Below, one piece after another: positions 38,815-51,600 of a DNA stretch of 64,000 nt. Positions within the stretch are counted from its first letter, which is position 1; every line of letters starts with the position of its first letter. Made by a program: the position numbers and the translations under genes. Source of the DNA: Arion vulgaris (lineage: Eukaryota; Mollusca; Gastropoda; Stylommatophora; Arionidae); NCBI GenBank assembly GCA_020796225.1, contig CM036754.1, positions 68,688,000-68,751,999 on the forward strand, in the 5' to 3' direction. Below the pieces are notes generated by a model, which saw nothing but the letters and a program-made list of their open reading frames with translations, searched no databases and was not told the DNA's origin.

Positions 38815-38970
38815 AGGAATTTAATGGCCGCATGGCTAGTGCAGTCGCTGTGAAACTGTCCAGGTTAGGATTTTTTATTTATGTCCACAACAGAAAAAAT
38901 CCATGGCCGTACTGTGAATTGAACACATGGTTTCCGTATGGGAGCTGCGCTCTACTCCATTCGCTACAGG
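38815..38970 (-). mobile_element. tRNA-like SINE, second family, copy 2
   Basis: Matches 37640-37805 through GGCTAGTGCAGTCGCTGTGA and TGTGAATTGAACACATGG. Confidence 0.55.
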
Positions 38971-39380
38971 TGTACAGGACATATTTTACAGGTATATGAG
39001 ACATGTGCTACAGGTAAGACATATTTTACAGGTATATGAGACGTGCTACAGGTGTACAGGACATATTTTACAGGTATATGAGACATGCTACAGGTGTACA
39101 TGACATATTTTACAGGTATATGAGATGTTCTACAGGTGTACAAGACATATTTGACAGGTGTACAAGCCATATTTGACAGGTATATGAGACACGCACTATA
39201 GGTATACAAGACATATTTGACAGGTATATGAGACATATGTTACAGGTGTACAACACATATTTGACAGGTATACGAGACATGTGCTACAGGTGTACAACAC
39301 ATATTAGACATGTATATGAGACATGTGCTACAGGTTACAGGTGTGCAGACAATTTGACAGGTATATAAGACATGTTCTAG
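38970..39380. repeat. Tandem array around ACAGGTGTACAGGACATATT
   Basis: About ten ~40-bp units alternating ACAGGTATATGAGACATG and ACAGGTGTAC. Confidence 0.85.
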
Positions 39381-39875
39381 TTAGAAAGTAGAACAAACTG
39401 CTATTAGAAAGTAGAGCAGAACTGCTTTAGAAAGTAGAGCAACTGCTATTAGAAAGTAGAAAAAACTGCTATTAGAAAGTAGAACAAACTGCTATTAGAA
39501 AGTAGAACAAACTGCTATTAGAAAGTAGAACAAACTGCTATTAGAAAGTAGAACAAACTGATTTGTAGAACAAACTGCTATTAGAAAGTAGACAAACTGC
39601 TATTAGAAAGTAGAACAAAATGCTATTAGAAAGTAGAGCAAACTGCTATTAGAAAGTAGAACAAAATGCTATTAGAAAGTAGAGCAAACTGCTATTAGAA
39701 AGTAGAACAAAATGCTATTAGAAAGTAGAGCAAACTGCTATTAGAAAGTAGAACAAACTGCTATTAGAAAGTAGAGCAAACTGCTATTAGAAAGTAGAAC
39801 AAACTGCTATTAGAAAGTAGAACAAAATGCTATTAGAAAGTAGAGCAAACTGCTATTAGAAAGTAGAACAAACTG
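39381..39875. repeat. 23-bp minisatellite, ~21 copies
   Basis: Units AGAAAGTAGAACAAACTGCT ATT, with AGAGCA and AAAATG variants. Confidence 0.92.
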
Positions 39876-40019
39876 AGATAAAATGATGTACATTTATTGT
39901 ACAATTCTTTCAAATAGTATTTCATTAAGTAAAAAAGATTAGAAAAGAAAACTGCTTTAGAACATTAGACATAACATAAAAGCTAGACAATTGCAAATTA
40001 GGAAAGTAGACAATATGCT

Positions 40020-40930
40020 ATTTAGAAATGTAGAAAAAGACTGATTGAATAGAACATTGATGATAAAATAGCACTTTGATAAATGGTAATGATTGAGAAC
40101 ATTGATGATAAAATAGCACTTTGATATGGAGTAGACATGCTATTGAGAGAACATTGATGATAAAATAGACACTTTGATAAGTAGATGATGATTGAAGTAG
40201 AACATTGATGATAGAAATAGACACTATTGAAAGTAGAAAATGATTGAAGAGAACATGATGATAAAATAGCACTTTGATTAGAGTGATGATTAGAGAACAT
40301 GATGATAAAATACACTTTGAATGTAGGAATGATTGAGAACATGATGATAAAATAGCACTTTGATAGGTGATGATTGCAAACATTGGAATGAAAAATAGCA
40401 CTTTGATTGATATGATCAGAACATGATGATAAAATAGCACTTTGATGTAGGGTGATGATTGCAGAACATTGATGATAAAATAGCACTTTGATGTGGGTGA
40501 TGATTGCAGAACATTGATGATAAAATAGCACTTTGATGTGGGTGATGATTGCAGAACATTGATGATAAAATAGCACTTTGATGTGGGTGATGATTGCAGA
40601 ACATTGATGATAAAATAGCACTTTGATGTGGGTGATGATTGCAGAACATTGATGATAAAATAGCACTTTGATGTGGGTGATGATTGCAGACATTGATGAT
40701 AAAATAGCACTTTGATGTGGATGATGATTGCAGATATTGTTGATAAAATAGCACTTTGATGCAGATGATGATTGCAAATATTGATGATAAAATAGCACTT
40801 TGATGCAGATGATGATTGCAAATATTGATGATAAAATAGCACTTTGATGCAGATGATGATTACAAATATTGATGATAAAATAGCACTTTGATGTGGATGA
40901 TGATTGTAGAACATAGATGACAACAAGATG
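40020..40930. repeat. 45-bp minisatellite, ~20 copies
   Basis: Units GATGATTGCAGAACATTGAT then GATAAAATAGCACTTTGATG. The left half has many indels; the right half is clean. Confidence 0.9.
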
Positions 40931-41199
40931 ATATTTGCATAATTCCATATTTGAGCAGATGATCAACTGCAAATGTTGGCATGTCTGACTGTACAGATGG
41001 TGACATTGGGTGCAGAAATGAAGTTCATGGTCCTGAAAAATAGATATCAATTTGTCAATGGTATATTTAAATTAGATCATTCAAATTTGTTTATATTCTT
41101 CATGAAAATGAAGGCTACAGAAATATGCTCATATTAAGAAAAGACTAACACATTTCCTTCAACCATTCAAACTTCTCTTTTCTCTGTCTACAATTTGTC

Positions 41200-41530
41200 T
41201 CCATGTCTCTTAGGTCTTCCCTGTCTCTCTAGGTCTTCCCTGTCTCTCTAGGTCTTCCCCTGCCTCCTAGGTCTTCCCTGCCTCTCTGGTCTCTCCAGCC
41301 TCTCATATTTAATTCAGAGCTACATGTGGATGTCTGGTCTTCTGTAATTATAATGTATGTCCCAAGCACTTCCATCTTCTGCAATTATAATGTATGTCCC
41401 AAGCACTTCCATCTTCTGCAATTATAATGTATGTACAAGCACTTCCATCTTCTGCAATTATGTCTCAGCCACTTCTATTTTCTGCAGTTATAATGTATGT
41501 CTCAACTACTTCCATCTTCTACGTTTTATT
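41200..41530. repeat. Two short arrays (AGGTCTTCCCTGTCTCTCT; ~37-bp CTTCCATCTTCTGCAATTAT)
   Basis: About four copies of the first and five of the second, 3' of the septin gene. Confidence 0.75.
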
Positions 41531-41839
41531 TCCTTGTTGATGCCTGTATGTCAGGTGATCTCAGTATTAGGTATTCTTTGATACTCCCCACACCCCCCAA
41601 ATTTTGAGAATTCTTCGTAGATACATCTTCCCTCAAAGCCTCTTATGTGACTGTCTGTCTTTGTACTCATATTTTTCTTCCATGTCTCTGATCCATACGA
41701 TAAGACTGCATGCAGATTTGATTTCTATACATTGAGTTTAGTCTGATGATCTCCATATGTCACCAAATGCAGAAGAGCTAGATGATAGTAGAAGATATAT
41801 GTTGCAGCTGCCATTCATATGCTTGCATTGATATATTTT

Positions 41840-42445
41840 TATTAAATCCCCATCTACGGTTAGATATTTCTTACATCTCCATCTATGGTTACATATTTCT
41901 CACATCCCCATCTATAGTTACATATTTCTTACATTCTCCATCTATAGTTACATATTTCTTACATCCTCCATCTATAGTTACATATTTCTTACATCTCCCA
42001 TCTATGGTTACATATTTCTTACATTCTCCATCTATAGTTACATATTTCTTACATCCTCCATCTATAGTTACATATTTCTTACATCTCCATCTATAGTTAC
42101 ATATTTATTACATTCTCCATCTATGGTTACATATTTCTTACATCCCCCATCTATGGTTACATATTTCTCACATCTCCATCTATAGTTACATATTTCTCAC
42201 ATCTCCATCTATAGTTACATATTTCTCACATCTCCATCTATAGTTACATATTTCTCACATCTCCATCTATAGTTACATATTTCTCACATCTCCATCTATG
42301 GTTACATATTTCTTACATTCTCCATCTATAGTTACATATTTCTTACATTCTCCATCTATAGTTACATATTTATTACATTCTCCATCTATAGTTACATATT
42401 TCTTACATCTCCCATCTATAGTTACATATTTCTTACATCCCCCAG
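41840..42445. repeat. ~29-bp minisatellite, ~21 copies, directly 3' of the septin stop
   Basis: Units CATCTATAGTTACATATTTC TTACATCTC. The array starts about 80 bp past the stop codon, so it probably lies in the 3' UTR or ends it. Confidence 0.9.
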
Positions 42446-42526
42446 AACACAGAAAATACTGATGGAATAAATATTGACAAATTTGATATAAAATGACCGA
42501 CCTTGATTGAAGATCAAACAACAATG

Positions 42527-42631
42527 CTAAACATCTTGTGATTTCAGGTCTCCATTTTGGATCAGATGAGGTCTCTTGGAAGAATCAATCTCAGCCTGCA
42601 TACGAGTTAATCTCTCCTGCATCCTTCGTAG
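42527..42631 (-). CDS. SEPTIN2-like: Septin last coding exon
   Basis: Acceptor [42 protein letters not shown] then TAG at 42527-42529. LRRMQE-RMQ is the conserved SEPT2-group coiled-coil motif. No clear poly(A) signal could be picked, because the downstream sequence is an array. Confidence 0.9.
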   Translation of the reverse strand, partial: LRRMQERLTRMQAEIDSSKRPHLIQNGDLKSQDV

Positions 42632-45600
42632 CTGGTGACAGCAAACAGTGGAGATTATTTGACTCTACATTTATACAAGTGACTCATAAAGAAAACAGTG
42701 GGGATTGTCTCACTGACTCTACATTTATATAAGTGACTCATAAAGAAAACAGTCTGGATTGTCTCACTGACTTTACATTTATATAAGTGGCTCATAAAGC
42801 AAACAGTCTGGATTGTCTCACTGACTTTACATTTATATAAGTGACTCATAAAGCAAACAGTGGGGATTGTCTCACTGACTCTACATTTATACAAGTGACT
42901 CATAAAGCAAACAGTGGGGATTGTCTCACTGACTCTACATTTATATAAGTGGCTCATAAAGCAAACAGTCTGGATTGTCTCACTGACTTTACATTTATAT
43001 AAGTGACTCATAAAGCAAACAGTGGGGATTGTCTCACTTACTCTACATTTATACAAGTGACTCATAAAGCAAACAGTGGGGATTGTCTCACTGACTTTAC
43101 ATTTATATAAGTGACTCATAAAGCAAACAGTGGGGATTGTCTCACTGACTCTACATTTATATAAGTGACTCATAAAGCAAACAGTGGGGATTGTCTCACT
43201 GACTCTACATTTATATAAGTGACTCATAAAGCAAACAGTGGGGATTGTCTCACTGACTCTACATTTATATAAGTGACTCATAAAGCAAACAGTGGGGATT
43301 GTCTCACTGACTCTACATTTATATAAGTGACTCATAAAGCAAACAGTGGGGATTGTCTCTACATTTACACAAGTGGCTCATAAACAAGTGTTGTAGACAT
43401 TTTTCACTGAAAGGCAGTTGATGTCATCATCATCATCAAGGTGCGTATCCTTTATAGGACGTTGCTCTCTTTGCAGCACATCTGAAATTCACTCTGTCTC
43501 TTGCCAGTTCACCCACTTCGTGATGGTTATGTTCATGGTTTCTTTAATATCTTGTAGCCATCTTCTTCTTGGTCTGCCTCTGCGTCCTGGGACCCTGCCC
43601 TCTAGTATTGTTCTTTCCAGGCCATCGTGATGCTTGATGTGACCAAAGTATGTATTTTTCTGTATAGTATGTTGTTTATCAGCCAATTCTCTTTAACATT
43701 TAGTTCTTTCAGGACATCAGTGTTCATTCTTTTTCTGTCCATGGTATTCGTAGGATCTTTCTGTAGCATTTAGTTTCAAAGGACTGGATTTTCGTTCTTA
43801 ATTTCTATTTTCGTTCTTAGTTTCTTAAGTTGATGTCATACAGAGCTAGATAGAGGATATAGTTGGTCGTACAGAGCTAGGTAGTGGATGTTGTCATACA
43901 GAGCTAGGTAGAGGATATAGTTGATGTTGTCATACAGAGCTAGGTAGAGGATATAGTTGATCATATAGAGCTAGATAGTAGATATAGTTGATCATACAGA
44001 GCTAGTAGTAGATATAGATAATGAGAATAGTAGTAATTGAAGAGATTTAGAGATATGAGTGTCTCATAGGTTATAGAGGACATTACAACAATAGAAATGG
44101 TGATCAGTGAAAGCCCTATGTTTGAAAAGGAATGTGTTGGGAGCTTAGTTCAGTGAAAGCCCTATGTTTGAAAAGGAATGTGTTGGGAGCTTAGTTCAGT
44201 GAAAGCCCTATGTTTGAAAAGGAATGTGTTGGGAGCTTAGTTCAGTGAAAGCCCTATGTTTGAAAAGGAATGTGTTGGGAGCTTAGTTCAGTGAAAGCCC
44301 TATGTTTGAAAAGGAATGTGTTGGGAGCTTAGTTCAGAAGAAATGAAAACATATTTATTCATGATTATGGCCAGGCCCCCGCATCAAAGGTCGGTTGCTA
44401 TGACAATACATAAACATCCTGAATAAATAAACAATTACCTCCTCTTCTTTCTGTCGGAGTTCTCTTTCTTTGTCAGTGAATTCTCCACCTACTCCATTTT
44501 CCATTCTACCATAGTGTAGCAAGGTTTTCTAGGGACAGAAATCATACAGATTTTCACTACATTGACCTGATACAGATTTACACACATTTACCTGACTACA
44601 GATTTACACACATTTTACCTGACTACAGATTTACACACATTTTACCTGACTACAGATTTACACACATTTTACCTGACTACAGATTTACATACATAATTTA
44701 CCTGACTACAGATTTACATACATAATTTACCTGGCTACAGATTTACACATACAATTTACATGGATACAGATTTACACACATAATTTACCTGGATACAGAT
44801 TTACACACATAATTTACCTAACTACAGATTTACACACAAAAAAAATACAATAAATGACAAATTATTCTTGAAAATTATATGGACTATCATATATAGCCAA
44901 AAATATGAACAAGCTTTGGAAATCTGATCACAACTGAAATCAATAATCTAGTAATGAAAAATCTGATCAGACTGAAATCTATGATCTAGTAATGAAATCT
45001 GATCAACTGAAATTAATAATCTAGTAATGAAATCTGATCAACTGAAATCAATATTCTAGTAATGAAATCTGATCAACTGAAATCAATAATCTACTAATGA
45101 AATCTGATCAACTGAGTTCTATACTTTGTTATATTGTTTTTGTGCAATTTCCAGGATGATCCTGCATAATATTTTCCTCAGAACATGTAGCAAAATTATT
45201 TCTCTATAGTTTTCACTCTCTTGGAAGTCTCCTTTCTTTGGTATCTTCACTATGATATGTTCACTTTCCAATCTTCTGGTATTTCTTCAGTGTCCCAGAC
45301 TCTGTTAAGTAATTTGTCCTGCAGTACAGTAGATGTTTATATTGGTTTTGTTAAGTAATTTGTGCTGAAGTACAGTAGATGTTTATATTGGTTTTATTAA
45401 GTAATTTGTCCTGCAGTACAGTAGATGTTTATATTGGTTTTGTTAAGTAATTTGTCCTGCAGTACAGTAGATGTTTATATTGGTTGTGTTAAGTAATTTG
45501 TCCTGCAGTACAGTAGATGTTTATTATGGATTTAACTACGTCCTCTGCTGGGATACCATCTGTACCAATTACTTTGCATCTTTCAAACGTTTAATGCTTT

Positions 45601-48600
45601 TACTAATCTCCTCTATGGATGATTTCTCAGTTGATGTTCAAGTCTACTTCTGCAGGCTGGATATCTCAATGGTATGTAAGGACTTGTCTGTTTAAGGAGT
45701 TTCATGAAATATTTGTTCATCTTTCCATTTAGTCTGTGACATTGGTAACAACTTTCCCATAACTATTTTTATCAACCCATTTAGTTGATTGTATTTTCCT
45801 GCTAGCTTCCTAGTGGTGCTGTCAAGATCGAAGATGAATGAGGTTTCTTTTCGCTGTTGCTGCTACCTCAATCTCCCTTGCTAGATCATTGTCATGTATC
45901 TGTCATTATCTGATTCTAAACTTTCTTTGTTAGTCTCTGCATATTTTTCTTGGGTTCTGACTATGGTAGTTCTGGTTTTGTCATTATTGAGATCTGTTTT
46001 TAATGTTAGTTTATAACATAAATAGAGAAACTTGACTAAATAGCTACTCTCACAAATCTAATCATAAATTCCCATGCACTTACAGCTATCACATAAATTC
46101 ACACATTCTTACATCTATCGTATAAATTAACTTACAGTGATCACATAAATTCACCCATTCTTACATCTACTGCATAAATTTATGAACTCTTACATGTATC
46201 GCATAAATTCACTTAAACATATCGCATAAATTCACTTAAACATATCAAATAAATTCACTTACAGCTATCACATAAATTCACACATTCTTACATCTATCGT
46301 ATAAATTAACTTACAGTGATCACATAAATTCACCCATTCTTACATCTACTGCATAAATTTATGAACTCTTACATCTATCGCATAAATTCACTTAAACATA
46401 TCGCATAAATTCACTTAAACATATCAAATAAATTCACTTGCAGCTATCACATAAATTCAGTTGCACATATTACATATAACGCATAAATTCACTAACTCTT
46501 ACACATAAATTCAGTTACATCTATCACATAAAGACATGACCCCCAACAATTACATACCCTGATTTTGATTTATAAGAACCCCCAGTGGCAAGTTTTTCTG
46601 CTCGAAAGTTTTCATAATGTGTTTCCTGGGTGACTTCTTGTAGATCTTGCATATGTGTACTAGAAGATAAAGACAACTTATTATATAAGTGTGCCATCAA
46701 ACAAATGTCAATTAACCCTTTCGCTGCCACGGATGACAAAAGTAGATTAAACACAAACTCCCTTTCACTGCCACGGTCGACTTTTGTCGGCAGCAGATAT
46801 TTTTTTCATGGGGAGTTTCACTGACCGCACACCGGTATTACATTACACAATACTTCCCTATTGCTCAGAAGAGTTCTCCAAAATGGCGGATCTAATGTAC
46901 ATGATGTGTTTACAATGCATTTAGTCCGTTTTCAAAGAATTTTTGTAAGTAAACAAAGATTTTCAAAAAGAGCGATATGGCTGATAGTCAGGTCCAAAAT
47001 GACTCTGATTTGGACTTCTTAGCCAGTGATAGTGATAAAATGAGCTCTGAATGTGATACAAATTTGGACTGATTCAAGTGATGATGATTATAGATCAATA
47101 GCAGATAATCTGACCTAGATGTAGCAGGGAAATGATAAACTCACATGAGCATTGTTCTCAGTTTAATCTGACCTAGATGTAGCAGGGAAAATCTGACCTA
47201 GATGTAGCAGGAAAATGATAAACTCACATGAGCATTGTCTCAGTTTAACCCTCTTATTCCTATAGCGGCCGAATGCCGTATCGGTAAAACCCATAGCGCC
47301 GTTACCGCCGCGGTATATACCTTTAAATGATTTTTCTATATCTTTCCTTGCAATAGACACGCTAAATTTAGCCCTGATGTCATTGCCGATAATGGCTGCT
47401 GTCATTTTAGAAATCCGCACGTTTCTAATGTTAGTGGAATTTTATCGGCAATTTTAAAAAGTTCCTTTTATTTTCTGGAAAACTTGTTGTGATTTATGAT
47501 TCAGTTGATGGAAAATTTGCAGGCGAGATCGTGGATAAATCGGATTGATATATAATTAATTCAATATTTACGTAAAATTTACGATGCTAGTTCTAGTGTT
47601 TACGACGATTTGCGTAACTATTAGTAACGATGAATTACGATTGTCGATGAATGCGAACATCGCCGCTTCCCTCCGTCCACCCAGGTTGTAAAGTTGAGAG
47701 AGAATAGTCGCAACAGCTGAGCACTATCAATACGAACTATTTAGTGAAGAAATAGGTTCTGCAAATGACATTGATTCAGAGTATTCTTTATTTGTGATTA
47801 CCGTCATTACGTCACGCTCGATTTTACGCGAGGTATTTTTTTAGAACTGGACAGAGCTAACCAAATAATTTGCTCTATGAAAATTCAAAAAATCCAGATC
47901 CTTCATGGACACTGTTCCTTTTCATTACATCAATATCTTTCTTTATGTAAACTATATGTGTCGAACTCACCAGTTACCTTACTACAGAATGTTTTGGTTT
48001 ACCGATAAACTGTTGAATGTGCCTGCTTTGTCAGATATAGTGTCAAGAAATAGATTTGAAAGTATCAGCAAATATTTGTACTTCAATGTCAATTCCAAAT
48101 TCGTTCCATGAGGACAATATGGACATGTGCAAGGTTGAATCTCTGTCTTGATTGTATGAGGACCCTCATGCCCATACAAACATGCAGGCTAGGTAACTGC
48201 AGGACTGATAAAACTCCCAGATACTGCATTCATGCCAACTCCATTCATGTCAATCATCAACCGACTCAACTCTACTGTTTGGCAGAATGCAGAGCCGCAG
48301 TTAGTGTTTCTAAATGAAGATGAGGACTGCACCCCGAAGGTGTGTGGAGACAAGTGATAGCTGCCCCACATGTAAAATCAACCTCTGTTAGGAAGATTGC
48401 TTTTCAACCTTTCAATTTACATTTATCCTCAATAAAACTGACATTTTTAGAGAAACATACGTTCAATATTGTCATTAATTTTTATTTCTTCACTTGTATA
48501 ATTTTTTACATCCAACTTGCATGGTATTGACAGCATACATGTTTACAAACTAGTACCTCATCCATTTAACTGTAAATTGGACTTTAAATCACAAATATTG

Positions 48601-51600
48601 ATTATAAATTGTATTTGTTATGAATTTTATTTCACGAGCACTTCTCATTGTTGTGGGTTATTTCCTTGCCCTGGGATTTCGGTAGTAACTTTTTCTGAAG
48701 GGCTGGGAATAAGAGGGTTAATATGACCTAGATGTAGCAGGGAAAATCTGACCTAGATGTAGCAGGAAAATCTGACCTAGATGTAGCAGGGAAAAAATGA
48801 TCTAGATATAGCAAGGAAATGATAAACTCACATGAGCATCGTCTCAGTTTAATCTGACCTAGATGTAGCAGGGAAATGATAAACTCACTTGAGCATTGTT
48901 CTCAGCTTAATCTGACCTAGATGTAGCAGGGAAATGATAAACTCACTTGAGCATTGTTCTCAGCTTAATCTGATCTAGATGTAGCAGGGGAAATCTGACC
49001 TAGATGTAGCAGGGAAATGATAAACTCACATGAGCATTGTTCTCAGCTTAATATGACCTAGATGTAGCAGGGAAATGATAAACTCACATGAGCATTGTTC
49101 TCAGCTTAATCTGACCTAGATGTAGCAAGGAAATGATAAACTCACATGAGCATTGTTCTCAGCTTAATCTGACTTAGCCTAGATGTAGCAAGGAAATGAT
49201 AAACTCACATGAGCATCGTTCTCAGCTTGATAAAGTCGCAGTGTTCAGGGTTCTCTACCTCCACAACTCCCCAAGGATACATACGACCTCTGACCTTTTT
49301 ACTTTTCACCTCAATAATTGTGTTTGCACCCACAACTGCAAATGGAACTGCATTCTGGGAAGATAGCACGATTGTGAATTAATAACAGAGCATGGATTTT
49401 AACAAAAGGTCATACAATAAACACTAGCTGTTCAGATCAAAGACACAACTAAAAACAAAGAACTCTCTAGAAGCTAATGTCTTTCATTTTGTCATATGAC
49501 TACATCATGATTCCTATTTTTAACTCTGTTTGAAGCATGCATTCACTACTATAGTTGACCGCTGTTGTTGCATGGTCATCATCAAGGTGTGTATCCTTTA
49601 TAGGACGTTGCTCTCTTTGCAGTACATCTGAATATCACTCTGTCTCTAGCCAGTTCACCCGCTTCGTTGATGGTCATATTCATGGTTTCTTTAATATCTT
49701 GTAGCCATCTTCTTTTTGGTCTGCCTATACGTCCTGGGACCCTGCCCTCTAGTATTGTTCTTTCCAAGCCATCGTGACGCTTGATGTGACCAAAGTATGT
49801 AATTTTTCTGTATAGTATGTTGTTTATTAGCCAATTCTCTTTAACATTTGGTTCTTTCAGGACATCAGTGTTCTTTCTTATGCATGGTCATAGGACACAT
49901 TATTCTTCAACTCTGTGAGCCAAGCAACCATTATTCTCTAACTCTCTGAGCCAAGCAACCATTACTCTGCAGTACAGTAGATGTATCACCCTGCTCGAGA
50001 TTCTCTAACTCTGCGAGCCAAGAAATCTTTATTCTCCAACTCTGCGAGCCAGGCACCCACATTTTCAGCATGTTCAACTGGAGCATATCTGTTTCTAGTA
50101 GTAGACCCTAATCTCTATCATCTGTAATGCTAGAAGTTTGATTCACATTTTGACTATTTAGATGTCATTCAAGGCTAACTGTACATTTATAAGAGTAATG
50201 TGCATATGTATATATAAGAGTAATGTGCATGTATATAAGAGTAATGTGTATATGTATATATAAGAGTAATGTGCATGTATATAAGAGTAATGTGTATGTG
50301 TATAAGAGTAATGTGTATATGTATATAAGAGTAATGTGCATGTATATAAGAGTAATGTGTATATATAGAGTAATGTTGTATATAAGAGTAATGTGTATGT
50401 ATATAAGAGTAATGTGTATATGTATATATAAGAGTAATGTGTATATGTATATATAAGAGTAATGTGTATATGTATATATAAGAGTAATGTGCATGTATAT
50501 AAGAGTAATGTGCATGTATATAAGAGTAATGTGCATGTATATAAGAGTAATGTGCATGTATATAAGAGTAATGTATGTATATAAGAGTAATGTGCATGTA
50601 TATAAGAGTAATGTGCATGTATATAAGAGTAATGTGCATGTATATAAGAGTAATGTGCATGTATATAAGAGTAATGTGCATGTATATAAGAGTAATGTGT
50701 ATGTATATAAGAGTAATGTGCATGTATATAAGAGTAATGTGTATATGTATATATAAGAGTAATGTGTATATGTATATATAAGAGTAATGTGCATGTATAT
50801 AAGAGTAATGTGCATGTATATAAGAGTAATGTGCATGTATATAAGAGTAATGTGCATGTATATAAGAGTAATGTGCATGTATATAAGAGTAATGTGCATG
50901 TATATAAGAGTAATGTGCATGTATATAAGAGTAATGTATATAAGATAATGTATATAAGAGTAATGTGTATATGTATATATAGAGTAATGTGTATATGTAT
51001 ATATAAGAGTAATGTGCATGTATATAAGAGTAATGTGCATGTATATAAGAGTAATGTGCATATATATAAGAGTAATGTGTATATGTATATATAAGAGTAA
51101 TGTGCATGTATATAAGAGTAATGTGCATGTATATAAGAGTAATGTATATATGTATATATAAGAGTAATGTATATATGTATATATAAGAGTAATGGGCATG
51201 TATATAAGAGTAATGGGCATGTATATAAGAGTAATGTGTATGTATATAAGAGTAATGTATATAAGAGTAATGTATATATGTATATATAAGAGTAATGTAT
51301 ATAAGAGTAATGTGCATGTATGTAAGAGTAATGTATATATAAGAGTAATGCTCATGTATAGAAAAGACAGAATTTTACCAACCCTAAGTTGTTTACACTG
51401 CTCTTTGTAATCCTCATCCTCATCTGAATCACAATCTGGAAGCGGGTAGATTCGAATTCCATGGTCGTCAACTTGGTCCATTATCTTCAAACCAGGTTTT
51501 TAATTGAAACAAAAATTGACATTGTAAAACAAACAAACTTTTAGCAATCACCTATCTCACCTGAGCAAATATATATTAGCTAGAGATATCTCACCTGAGC

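Larger units (their letters stand above)
35272..42526. other. Intergenic zone between septin 3' end and GIT 5' end
   Basis: No host exon was recognised. The zone is mobile-element fragments (35272-38970) followed by back-to-back arrays (38970-42445). The unique stretch 40931-41200 has an acceptor-like CTATTTTTCAG at 41037 on the minus strand, but no sustained frame. Confidence 0.5.

Noticed and set aside
40918..41037. Additional 3' exon of the septin
   Set aside because: There is an acceptor-like CTATTTTTCAG, but the frames after it stop early or run into the 45-bp array, and the septin already has a stop at 42527.
50165..51490. 441-codon minus-strand frame ending in a septin segment
   Set aside because: Only the first ~36 residues are a real septin exon; the rest is the 21-bp array read through the donor.
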